A stretch of DNA of 38,697 nucleotides from Isosphaeraceae bacterium (lineage in GTDB: Bacteria > Planctomycetota > Planctomycetia > Isosphaerales > Isosphaeraceae): assembly GCA_025356435.1 (NCBI GenBank), contig JANXSY010000030.1, positions 1 to 38,697 of the forward strand. Reading direction: 5' to 3'. This document shows, in pieces, positions 16,580-24,349 of the stretch (its first letter is position 1; each line of letters starts with the position of its first letter). A program made the position numbers and the translations under genes. Under the pieces are notes generated by a model. That model was not told where the DNA came from. It did no database searches and saw nothing but the letters and a program-made list of their open reading frames with translations.

Positions 16580-18045
16580 GACCCTGCCCCCAGCGCTTCG
16601 GCCACAGTCCGTTCGAGTTCGGCCCACGGAAGGGCCTTTCGCTCCTGCCTCGTGGCGAGGTCACGGAGGTTGAACAGCTCTTTCTCTGCCTCGTCCGGTC
16701 CCACGATCACGGCCACCTTATGCCCCCGGGTCGATCCGTATCCCATCTGCTTGCCGATCTGGATCGGGTCAGGGAAGACCTCTGCCCCGATCCCGGCCTT
16801 ACGGAGCCGCGCGGCCAGCCCGAAGGCAACTGTTGGCGCGACGCCGGGGAAGTTTGCCACGAGGACCGGGACCGTCGTCGATTGGCCCTTCAACAACCCC
16901 GCCTCTTCCATCAGCGCGAGCAGCCGATCGAGGCCGATCGACGCCCCGACACCTGGCAGTCGACGGTCGGTGAACAGGCTCGCGAGGTTGTCATATCGGC
17001 CGCCCGAACTGATGCTGCCGTATTGTTCCCAGCCGTTGACCGTGGTCTCGAAGACGACGCCGGTGTAGTAGTCGAGGCCCCGTGCGAGGCTGAGGTCGAT
17101 CTTGAGGGCTGACTCGGGAACGCCCGCCGAGATGAGGAGGTCGAAGATCGCCCGGAGGTTCTCGATGCCCTTCATCGCGGACTCGGATTCACGCAGCGCC
17201 GTTTCGACGGGCACGAGGACGTCGATCCCTCCGCGTCCCGAGGTCACGAAGTCGAGGAGACGATCGGCCTGCTCGCGAGACATGAACGTCTGAAAAGGCG
17301 ACTCGTTGAGTCCCCCCAGCCGTTCGACAGAATCGGCGAGTTCTTGGGCCAGTTGGGGATTTGTCACTTCAATTCGCTGGGCGGCGGCGAATTGATCGAG
17401 GAGGTTTTCGCTGACCTCGGCGTATTGGAGTTCGAGGGCGACGCGATCGCGGCCGATCTTGGCGAGCTTGTCGAGAACGCGGAGCACGCGCGCTGTCTGG
17501 TCGGCGACGCCGATCGTTTCGAGCAGGCCGTTAAGCACCTTGCGGTTGTTGATCGCGATCGTGAAGGCCGGTATCTTCGCCGCAGTGAGCGAGGCGTAGA
17601 TCACCTGGGCCGTCTCGGCGTCGGCCACGGCGCTCTCAGTGCCGACGGTGTCGAAGTCGCACTGGGTGAACTCGCGGAACCGGCCCTTCGCCGGGCGCTC
17701 GCCCCGGAAGACCGAGCCGATCGCGTAGCGCTTGAACGGTGTGCCGAGTTCGTTGACGTGCTTGGCCACGAACCGGGCAAATGGCACGGTGAGGTCGAAC
17801 CGGAGGGCGAGCTTACCCGCCTCCCCCCCTTTATTCGTGACTTCGAAGATCTGCCGAAGCACCTCGTCCGACCCGGCACCCTTACCGGTGAGCACTTCCA
17901 TACGCTCGATGTGGGGCGTCTCGATCGGGACGAAGCCGAAGGAAGCAAAGGTCTCGCGGAACGTCGCCAGCATCCGCTCGCGCGGGATCATCACCGAGGG
18001 CGGAACGTCGCGGAGCCCGCTGGCGACGCGGGGGTCGATCGACAT
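16576..18045 (-). CDS. hisS: Histidine-tRNA ligase
   Basis: Charges tRNA-His in the cytoplasm; 489 residues. Class II motifs are clear: motif 1 region FGFVPIETPHIERMEVLTGK; motif 2 FRGERPAKGRFREFTQCDFD; the histidine-binding RGLDYYTGVVFE; and motif 3 GVGASIGLDRLLALM. The C-terminal anticodon-binding domain starts near VPVLVANFPG and includes QIGKQMGYGSTRGHKVAVIV. The motif 2 wording QCDFD resembles the eukaryotic/archaeal-like branch found in some bacteria. It is the first gene of hisS-hisZ-hisG and overlaps hisZ by four bases. AAGG lies 11 bases upstream of the ATG. Confidence 0.95.
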   Translation of the reverse strand: MSIDPRVASGLRDVPPSVMIPRERMLATFRETFASFGFVPIETPHIERMEVLTGKGAGSDEVLRQIFEVTNKGGEAGKLALRFDLTVPFARFVAKHVNELGTPFKRYAIGSVFRGERPAKGRFREFTQCDFDTVGTESAVADAETAQVIYASLTAAKIPAFTIAINNRKVLNGLLETIGVADQTARVLRVLDKLAKIGRDRVALELQYAEVSENLLDQFAAAQRIEVTNPQLAQELADSVERLGGLNESPFQTFMSREQADRLLDFVTSGRGGIDVLVPVETALRESESAMKGIENLRAIFDLLISAGVPESALKIDLSLARGLDYYTGVVFETTVNGWEQYGSISSGGRYDNLASLFTDRRLPGVGASIGLDRLLALMEEAGLLKGQSTTVPVLVANFPGVAPTVAFGLAARLRKAGIGAEVFPDPIQIGKQMGYGSTRGHKVAVIVGPDEAEKELFNLRDLATRQERKALPWAELERTVAEALGAGS

Positions 18046-18133
18046 AAACGGGCAGACCTTTCCTCATCCTGGGTCGGACATTGGGGCGAGCTATCCTATC
18101 ACACTCCTCCGCCCGATTGCACGACCCGCCGGG

Positions 18134-19258
18134 TTAGGTCCGGGGCGTGAAGAGGATGATCTCGACCCGACGGCCCGGACCGGGGGCCGCAGTGCCTCCG
18201 GCGTCGGCCATCGTCCGAGGCATCTGGGTTCCGAAGCCGATCGCGGCGACTTTACGGGTGCCGAACCAGCCGACAGTGTCGAACCCGTGTACTGTGACCA
18301 GGTAACGACGCACTGAGTCGGCTTGTTCCTGGGTGAGAATCTGGGTGAGGTCAGGGTCGCGGCGGTCGTCGCTGAAGGCAGCGATCACGACCTCGGTCTT
18401 GCCGTTCTTCGCCCGCTTGAACCACGAGGCGATCTCATCAAGGACGATCCGTCCACCGGGAGTCAGCACCGACCGGCCTGGCTCAAAGAGGACGTCGGGG
18501 TTGAGCGTTTTGCCCTCGCGATCCGACCCCGGCTTGTAGAGCACGCGCTCGCGGTCGTAAAACGCGCGGTCGTCGAAGTATCGCGAGAGCGGCCACGTAC
18601 GTTTGAGCGCGGCGAGGTTCTCCTCGACGTCGTTGAGGGTGCGCGAGCCTCGGTCAGAGAGAGCGAGGAGCTTGCGATAGGCCTCCTCGTCCTGGATGAA
18701 CCGGCCGAGACTCCCCTTCCCTTCGCGGATCGAGGTGGCGATCGCGTTGATCTCCCCCAGCCCATGCTCGGCGGCGCGGGCGACGGCGTCGACCCGCTTC
18801 AAGGCCCCCGTCGCGTCGCGGATGAGGTCGGACAGTTCGGGCGTCGGCTCGGCGGCGATTCGGCCCGAGTCGGCCAGGGCCGGTGCGTTGGGCAGGCCTG
18901 GACGGATCTCGACGACCTTCGCGCCGACGATTCCTTGCGAGGCGATCTGCGCCTTAGCGTCGGCACGGATCAGCGGGCGGAGCTTTTCGTCGATCCGAAA
19001 CCAGAGCGTGACCATCCCTCCGGGCGCGGGCGGAGCGTCGATCTTCTCGACGACCCCCGCGTCCATTCCCTGCACGCGGACGCGATCACCCAGATTGATC
19101 CCGCCGATCGAGGCGAAGTCAGCGCGGACCCGAAACGTCGGCTGGATGCGCCACTGGCGGTTCGACACGATCACGACACCCGTCGCGACCACAGCTAGGG
19201 CCGCCACCACGAACAGGAGGCTGAAGACCGCCCTCTTCCGCGAGATTGCACCATGCAT
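18134..19258 (-). CDS. mlaD: MlaD/MCE-domain lipid transport protein with OmpA-like C-terminus
   Basis: Substrate-binding component of an MCE-type ABC lipid transport system, 374 residues. A single N-terminal transmembrane helix (about residues 10-30) is followed by an MCE domain: FRVRADFASIGGINLGDRVR, QGMDAGVVEKID, and KAQIASQGIVGAKVVEIRPG. A helical stretch with GKGSLGRFIQDEEAYRKLL comes next. The last 120 residues look like an OmpA/MotB domain: DVLFEPGRSVLTPGGRIVLD, then FSDDRRDPDLTQILTQEQAD and a final RKVAAIGFGTQMPR. The arginine in the family's usual LSxxRAxxV is a glutamine here, so binding of peptidoglycan is uncertain. It is downstream of the permease gene mlaE but separated from it by an inserted repeat. 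Confidence 0.85.
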   Translation of the reverse strand: MHGAISRKRAVFSLLFVVAALAVVATGVVIVSNRQWRIQPTFRVRADFASIGGINLGDRVRVQGMDAGVVEKIDAPPAPGGMVTLWFRIDEKLRPLIRADAKAQIASQGIVGAKVVEIRPGLPNAPALADSGRIAAEPTPELSDLIRDATGALKRVDAVARAAEHGLGEINAIATSIREGKGSLGRFIQDEEAYRKLLALSDRGSRTLNDVEENLAALKRTWPLSRYFDDRAFYDRERVLYKPGSDREGKTLNPDVLFEPGRSVLTPGGRIVLDEIASWFKRAKNGKTEVVIAAFSDDRRDPDLTQILTQEQADSVRRYLVTVHGFDTVGWFGTRKVAAIGFGTQMPRTMADAGGTAAPGPGRRVEIILFTPRT

Positions 19259-19356
19259 GGCCTATCCACCCTTTCGCGGCTCGATACGTTGTCGGCCGTG
19301 TCGTCCCTGAATCTGACAATATACTAATCCACGGATCGATCGATTGGACAGGCCCC

Positions 19357-19540
19357 GACAGAAGGATTGCAAAGTCGCCTTTCCGGCGAAGGAAAGCTCT
19401 TGTGTAGGGTGGCCCCGGTTCTCGAACCGGGGGGCGAAGTGGCAGAAAAGAGGCCGCCGGCGCGGAAATCGTTCCCCACCGGTTCAAAAACCGGTGCCAC
19501 CCGAGATGTCTCAAGTGATCCCCACTTTGCAATCCTCCTT
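19357..19540. mobile_element. MITE-like non-coding element with terminal inverted repeats and 8-bp target duplication
   Basis: 13-bp perfect inverted repeats (AGGATTGCAAAGT at 19363-19375 and its complement at 19524-19536) lie near the ends. CAGGCCCC occurs directly outside both ends (19349-19356 and 19541-19548), as expected for an 8-bp target-site duplication. Inside, two palindromes, CCCCGGTTC/GAACCGGGG (19413-19432) and CACCGGTT/AACCGGTG (19477-19496), are themselves placed as inverted copies flanked by GGGTGGC and GCCACCC. The element has no open frame of note. It sits between mlaE and mlaD. Confidence 0.75.
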
Positions 19541-19563
19541 CAGGCCCCAATCCGTCTGTTCTT

Positions 19564-20343
19564 TTACCCTCTCCAGCCGACGAGGCTGACACCCAGTTGA
19601 ATCAGCGGCACGAGCACGACGTTCGCGGCGAAGACCGCGAGCATCGACCGGACGACACCTCGGGTCGCCGCGCGGCCGACGGCTTCGGTCGATCGTTCAG
19701 CGTTCAGTCCGGTCCAGCAGCTTACTAGCCCGATGATCGCGCCGAAGACGCCCGTCTTGAGGGTCGCGGGGATGACGTCCGAGAGCCGGATGAAGTCGAA
19801 CGCGCGTTGCCCGTAAACCTGCGAGGAGAGCGACCCCGCCAGCAACTCGGCGCACAGGCCCCCTCCGAGCGCGGCCGAATCGATGATGATCGTCAGAAAT
19901 GGTACAGCCAGCGTACAGGCGAGCACCCGAGGGCCGACGAGAGTCGGGATCACCGGGGCACCAAGCACCGCGAGGGCGTCGATCTCCTCAGTCAGGTTCA
20001 TCGAACCGAGTTCCGCCGCGAGCCCCGCTCCGAGCCGCCCGGCCACGAGCAGGCTCGCCAGGATCGGCCCCGTCTCGACCATGACAGCGACCGCCAACAC
20101 GCTCGGCAGTGTTGCCTCAACACCATACGTCACGAGCAGTCGGTGCAGTTGTAGCCAGGTGACGAGCCCAACGCTCGCCCCCGCCGCAGCGACCAGGGGA
20201 AGGCTCCCCAAGCCCACACGCTCGAACTGGCCAAGCACCGCCAACGGCCGTCGATAGATCGACGCGACGGCCCCGCCGACCGCCCTCGGCAGGAAGCCGA
20301 AGAAGTTGGCGAAGGCCCGCAATTGATCCGATGCGTGACTCAT
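19564..20343 (-). CDS. mlaE: MlaE family ABC transporter permease
   Basis: Inner-membrane permease of an MCE-type lipid transport system, 259 residues, with about five or six hydrophobic segments. The MlaE/YrbE core is visible: LVTWLQLHRLLVTYGVEATL, VMVETGPILASLLVAGRLGA, then GLAAELGSMNLTEEIDALAV, the coupling-helix motif that contacts the ATPase, and the C-terminal GLVSCWTGLNAERSTEAVGR. AAGGGG lies just upstream of the ATG. Normally the ATPase MlaF gene is adjacent; here upstream is only a long intergenic region and a plus-strand PEP-CTERM gene, so the ATPase must be encoded elsewhere. Confidence 0.92.
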   Translation of the reverse strand: MSHASDQLRAFANFFGFLPRAVGGAVASIYRRPLAVLGQFERVGLGSLPLVAAAGASVGLVTWLQLHRLLVTYGVEATLPSVLAVAVMVETGPILASLLVAGRLGAGLAAELGSMNLTEEIDALAVLGAPVIPTLVGPRVLACTLAVPFLTIIIDSAALGGGLCAELLAGSLSSQVYGQRAFDFIRLSDVIPATLKTGVFGAIIGLVSCWTGLNAERSTEAVGRAATRGVVRSMLAVFAANVVLVPLIQLGVSLVGWRG

Positions 20344-20781
20344 GCTGCCCCTTATACCAGGTGATTCGCCGGTTGCGGCCGAATCTCAACCCGTAATTGG
20401 GGGCAATCGATCCTCGCCTGATCCCATAGCAACTCCATCGGCCGGAATCTTTGCCCAATGAACGACCTGCGTGGTGGCCGGGCCGATCGACTCCTTCTCG
20501 GCCCGCGATGTCCACGGATAATCCGGGTTCTTTAACCAGAGATTCGACGCAAGAGACAGCGGGTTGTGTGCGTTCAAACAGAGATCGTGCCAAGAAATCC
20601 AAATTATTTTTTTACTAAACATCTTTTCATAGTCACTAAGATAAACTACGTTAGGAATTCTAAACGCCTCCAATGGTCGGTTCAGACTTTTGCTCCAGCG
20701 AGATGTTGTCTGGAGTGATCGTATCGGGTGACGGGAAAATTACGATCGGGTGCGATGGTGCGTCCTGAGGAGAGCCTACTG
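20344..20781. other. Long intergenic region with an AT-rich patch
   Basis: This separates the divergent mlaE and PEP-CTERM genes. Bases 20595-20670 are far more AT-rich than the surroundings and may hold promoter elements. An extended -10-like TGGTATAAG lies a few bases upstream of mlaE on the minus strand. A 95-codon minus-strand frame (20386-20673) exists but starts with TTG without a ribosome binding site, and I do not accept it as a gene. Confidence 0.4.
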
Positions 20782-21402
20782 ATGGTTGGCAATCGAATGA
20801 TCGTGCGAGGCGCGGCCTTGCTTGGGTTGATCCTCGGCCTGTCGGCAAGAGCCGAGGCGAGCCTAATTACCTTCGATCTGTCGTACTCTGGCGACAGCTA
20901 CGGAAACAGTGCCACCGGCAGGGGTACGATCACGCTCGATACCGGATCGCTACATAACCCCGGCCATACCGACTACTCGTTAACCACCCCCTTCGTCAAG
21001 GCGTTTTCGCTGACGATCTCGGGCGCGGCGAGTGGTTCTAATGGGACGTTCGACCTGGCCGACTACATCGACAACGGCGGATCGATCTATCTTGATACGG
21101 GCACCAAGGCGTTGAACCTCAGCCGTGAGTTGATCGGCCAGTCCACAGGCAACCAAAGCTACGACTACTTCGGCACGTTTAGCGGGGCCGGCGGCTTCGG
21201 GTTCACTTCCAACGGGTACGATTCTGCGGCACCCACCGAAGCTTATTCCTACACAATCGTCGATCCTAGCGGCGAACAACTCCTGCTGACCAACTTCACG
21301 CCGATCGTCACGTCCGTCCCCGAGCCTTCGACGCTGGCCGGTGCCGGGATGTTGGCCCTCTGCGGCCTGGCGTATCTCCGTCGCCGATCTCGGGTCGACT
21401 GA
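20782..21402 (+). CDS. PEP-CTERM sorting domain protein
   Basis: A 206-residue exported protein. The start MVGNRMIVRGAALLGLILGL is chosen for AGGAG 9 bases upstream and for the signal peptide that ends near ARAEA (about residue 25). The middle is Gly/Ser/Thr/Asp-rich and beta-like, with no recognised catalytic motif. The C-terminus is VPEPSTLAGAGMLALCGLAY followed by basic residues, the standard PEP-CTERM sorting signal cut by exosortase after membrane insertion. Such proteins are thought to go to the surface or extracellular polymer. The gene stands alone and ends in a strong hairpin terminator. Confidence 0.9.
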   Translation: MVGNRMIVRGAALLGLILGLSARAEASLITFDLSYSGDSYGNSATGRGTITLDTGSLHNPGHTDYSLTTPFVKAFSLTISGAASGSNGTFDLADYIDNGGSIYLDTGTKALNLSRELIGQSTGNQSYDYFGTFSGAGGFGFTSNGYDSAAPTEAYSYTIVDPSGEQLLLTNFTPIVTSVPEPSTLAGAGMLALCGLAYLRRRSRVD

Positions 21403-21430
21403 TCGGACCTGCGAGTCGATACATCAAGTG

Positions 21431-21470
21431 AAAACGGCCAGCTCCGCGATCGCGGGGCTGGCCGTTATCG
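21431..21470. terminator. Bidirectional terminator, long palindrome
   Basis: AACGGCCAGC (21433-21442) pairs with GCTGGCCGTT (21457-21466), and the interior CCGCGATCGCGG continues the palindrome almost to the centre. On the minus strand the stem is followed by TTTTC; on the plus strand by ATCGTTTC. It lies between the convergent PEP-CTERM and DUF1501 genes. Confidence 0.8.
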
Positions 21471-21500
21471 TTTCATCGGCATGTCTACCTAGAAGTTGCT

Positions 21501-22760
21501 TCAAGCCTTCTTCATCCCAAACAGTTCCATCGGCCGGAACTCCGCGCCCACGACCGGCGCTGCCGGGCAGCCGAGCCAGCCTTCAAGAAGTGAGGCGTAG
21601 ACGCGGCGGAAGTCGGTGTGGTGCTTGAGGTCGCCGTCATCGAGGTCGTCAAAGCTCGGGTGGGCCCCGACGAGACCGGGCCTGGAGACAGGGCCGACGA
21701 CGAAGAGCGGGGCCGCCGCGCCATGGTCGGTGCCGGCTGAGGCGTTCTCGGCGACCCGGCGGCCGAATTCGCTGAACGTCAGCAAGGCCACGCGATCGGC
21801 CTGACCGGCGTTGGTCAGGTCTTTGTGGAAGGCGGCGATGGAGTCGGAGAGCTGATTCATCAACGCGGCGTGCGCTCCGAGCTGATTCGCGTGGGTGTCG
21901 AAGCCATCCAGCGAGGTGTAATAGATCCGGGTGCCGAACCCCGCTTTGATGATCTGCGCGATGAGTTCGAGGCGGCGGGCGAGGCCAAAGTCGGGATAGG
22001 TCGACTTCTTGCCGGCCTGCTGTTGGTTGAGCTGTTCGAGCTTCTTGCTCGAATCGTAGGCCGCGAGCGTGCTGCGGCGGACGAAGCCGAGTAGCGGGTC
22101 GGCGGCGGGCCGGTCGAGTCGGGCGACCCGTTCGAGGGCGTCACGCACCTCGCGTTTAGCGGCGATGTCGCCGCCGAGCTGGAGCCGATATTGTTCGAGC
22201 GTCGTGAGCGAAGGGACCTCGGTCTTTTTTGACTTCAGCGCCAGTGCCAGCGACCGCGTGCCGACGTGCAGCCCCGCGATGTCGGAGCCGGCGGCGGCGG
22301 GGTTGGCGTCAAGGGTCCGGCCGAGCCAGCCGGTTTCGAGTGCCCCGTATTCGAGCTTCGCGGTCTCCCAGATCTCCATCGAGCGGAAGTGCGACCGGTC
22401 GGGGTTCGGATAGCCGACGCCCTGGACGATCGACACCCGGCCCGCCTCGACCAGCTTGGCCATCTCGCCCATCGACGGATGCAGGCCAATTTCATCGCTG
22501 ATCTTATGGATCTGTCCCGAAGCCAGTCGCAGGGCGCGACGGGCCTTTGAGTAGCCATCGAGCTTATGCGGGACGACGGTATTCAGGCCGTCGTTGCCGC
22601 CGATGAGCTGGACGACCACGAGGATCTTGTCATTGTTCTTCGAATCCGAGGCCGCCCGGGCCGACTGGCTGAGGAAGCCGGGGATCGAGCTCGCCCCCAT
22701 CGAGACAAGCGTGCTCGCGGCAAGCGAGGAGCGGAGAAAATCGCGGCGATTGGCAGACAT
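21501..22760 (-). CDS. DUF1501 family Tat-exported protein
   Basis: A 419-residue protein of the DUF1501 family, an alkaline phosphatase/sulfatase-like fold common in planctomycetes; the reaction is unknown. The N-terminus ANRRDFLRSSLAASTLVSMG is a twin-arginine signal, so it is exported folded. Family blocks include VVVQLIGGNDGLNTVVPHKL, VQGVGYPNPDRSHFRSMEIW, YYTSLDGFDTHANQLGAH, LLTFSEFGRRVAENASAGTD and HGAAAPLFVVG, which hold the conserved Asp/His residues. AAGGA lies 10 bases upstream. It follows the DUF1800 gene on the same strand, the usual partner, with a palindromic element in between. Confidence 0.93.
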   Translation of the reverse strand: MSANRRDFLRSSLAASTLVSMGASSIPGFLSQSARAASDSKNNDKILVVVQLIGGNDGLNTVVPHKLDGYSKARRALRLASGQIHKISDEIGLHPSMGEMAKLVEAGRVSIVQGVGYPNPDRSHFRSMEIWETAKLEYGALETGWLGRTLDANPAAAGSDIAGLHVGTRSLALALKSKKTEVPSLTTLEQYRLQLGGDIAAKREVRDALERVARLDRPAADPLLGFVRRSTLAAYDSSKKLEQLNQQQAGKKSTYPDFGLARRLELIAQIIKAGFGTRIYYTSLDGFDTHANQLGAHAALMNQLSDSIAAFHKDLTNAGQADRVALLTFSEFGRRVAENASAGTDHGAAAPLFVVGPVSRPGLVGAHPSFDDLDDGDLKHHTDFRRVYASLLEGWLGCPAAPVVGAEFRPMELFGMKKA

Positions 22761-22803
22761 AATGAGATGTCCTTAAATAAACGCTTGTCTTGATTTCAGT
22801 CTA

Positions 22804-22932
22804 GCCCCCTCCCCCCTCCGCAGGGGAGGGTTAGGGTTGGGGGGGCGAGTCGTCCTGCCGGTCCGACGGACCCAGACTTCCGTCGAACCAGGAATCCCCC
22901 CCCCCTAACCCTCCCCCACAAATGGGGAGGGG
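22804..22932. repeat. C/G-rich palindromic intergenic element
   Basis: The left arm (22804-22846, C-runs then G-runs) is an imperfect inverted copy of the right arm (22894-22932), around a centre of about 47 bases. Each arm also folds on itself. The left arm carries GGGGAGGGTTAGGGTTGGGG, a G-quadruplex pattern on the plus strand; the right arm carries the same kind of pattern on the minus strand. It lies between DUF1800 and DUF1501 and is probably one copy of a dispersed repeat. Confidence 0.7.
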
Positions 22933-22964
22933 ACCGCATTGCTGGATTCCCAATAGCAACCTAT

Positions 22965-24317
22965 TCAAGCGAGCTGATATTCAGGTGTTGTCAGGACGAG
23001 CGTCGCGACCTCGGCCGGCTCTTTAACGAGGCCGAGAATCTTGGAGTCGAACGCATCTTGCACGAGCAGGTCGGTGTAAAATTTCCTCGACTCGACGCCG
23101 TGCTTGGCCGCGAGGGCCTTGGCGTCGCACCGGCCGCCGATCTGGGCGTTGTCGGTGCCGAGGAGGGCGAGGGCGAGGTTGGTCCGATTCAGCATCGCCG
23201 TGGTGTTGATCCAGGCCGTCCCGCCGTCCCATCCGGCGACGCTCGGCGGGGCGTAGAGGGTCTGCCCCATCCGGCCGCACGACTCGGCGAGCGCCTCGGC
23301 CGAGACCGTTGGCTTGACGATCTCGAGCGCTCGGATCGTGCCGACCGCGATGTCAACGGGCGACTTGACGCGGCGTCGCCGCACCGCGTCGTCGAAGAAG
23401 AGGTTCGATCGCAGGATCGTCCGCAACGGCGCGGAGATGTCATATCCCGAGTCGCGGAACACCTTCGCCAGCGGGGCGATTAGGGCCGGCGAGGGGGCAT
23501 CAACCTCGCTCACGAATTGGCGATAGAGCTTGCCGCAGAGGAACTCTGCGCAGGCGGGCTGGCTGACGAGCAGGCCGGGAAGGTCGTCGGGCTTGAACCG
23601 GCCGGTCTTGCCGAAGATTGTCTTTGAGCCGTCGTCGTGCTGGGCCGGAAGCTCGCTATAGCGGTCACGCACGACGAACGCCCCGGTGAAGGCGCGAGCG
23701 GCCTCCTGGATGTCCTTCTCGGTGTAGCGGCCCCGGCCGAGGGTGAACAGTTCCATCACCTCGCGGGCATAATTCTCGTTGGGCTTGGCCTTGCGATTGG
23801 CGGTCGAGTCGAGCCAGACGAGCATCGCAGGGTCTTTGCCGATCACGGCGAGCATCGTTTGGAAGTTGCCGAGGGCGTGCTCGCGAAGCAGGTCATTCTG
23901 GCGCTGCATGAGCACCGGGTTCTCGACCTTTGTGAGCGACGTGGCGAAGTGGTTGTGCCAGAAGAGCGTCATTCGCTCGCGGAGCGGACGGGCCGTGAGG
24001 ATCATCCGGTAGATCCAGAGCCCCTGGAGCCGGGTCGGCGTGGCGTCGGAGCCGACTCCCGCGTTCATCGAGTCGAGAAGCGTATCGAACTCGTCGGCCG
24101 TCTGGCCATCGCCGCTGGTCGCCTCGCCCTTGAGGAGCCGATCGACGCTCGCGACCGGCCCGTCCTTCAGGTCACGCTGAAGGATCGACCACGGGGCGGC
24201 GAACCCGGCCCGTCGATGGAGATGGGCGACTCGAGCGAGGTTCCAGGGAGATTTCGCGCCTGGGGCGAAGGGTGCCCAGGCGCGGGTGGGATCGTCAAGA
24301 AGTGGAGACGTATTCAT
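22965..24317 (-). CDS. DUF1800 family protein
   Basis: A 450-residue member of DUF1800, of unknown biochemical function and nearly always next to a DUF1501 gene in planctomycetes. Conserved family pieces are visible: RVAHLHRRAGFAAPWSILQR near the start, RMTLFWHNHFATSLTKVENP, NRKAKPNENYAREVMELFTL, YTEKDIQEAARAFTG, and ending TLVLTTPEYQLA. There is no clear signal peptide, whereas its partner has a Tat signal, so the pair may be exported together or act on opposite sides; this is a guess. It begins 32 bases after the stop of the upstream secreted-protein gene, so the three genes likely form one transcription unit. Confidence 0.92.
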   Translation of the reverse strand: MNTSPLLDDPTRAWAPFAPGAKSPWNLARVAHLHRRAGFAAPWSILQRDLKDGPVASVDRLLKGEATSGDGQTADEFDTLLDSMNAGVGSDATPTRLQGLWIYRMILTARPLRERMTLFWHNHFATSLTKVENPVLMQRQNDLLREHALGNFQTMLAVIGKDPAMLVWLDSTANRKAKPNENYAREVMELFTLGRGRYTEKDIQEAARAFTGAFVVRDRYSELPAQHDDGSKTIFGKTGRFKPDDLPGLLVSQPACAEFLCGKLYRQFVSEVDAPSPALIAPLAKVFRDSGYDISAPLRTILRSNLFFDDAVRRRRVKSPVDIAVGTIRALEIVKPTVSAEALAESCGRMGQTLYAPPSVAGWDGGTAWINTTAMLNRTNLALALLGTDNAQIGGRCDAKALAAKHGVESRKFYTDLLVQDAFDSKILGLVKEPAEVATLVLTTPEYQLA

Positions 24318-24349
24318 GATCGGTCAGCCCTGAAAGATCGTGAACAGGG

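Noticed and set aside
19407..19502. tRNA genes, suggested by two GGTTC-type palindromes
   Set aside because: The palindromes are inverted copies of each other inside a transposon-like element and do not form a cloverleaf.
20386..20673. 95-codon minus-strand frame upstream of mlaE
   Set aside because: TTG start without a ribosome binding site, no motif, and it crosses an AT-rich patch that looks regulatory.
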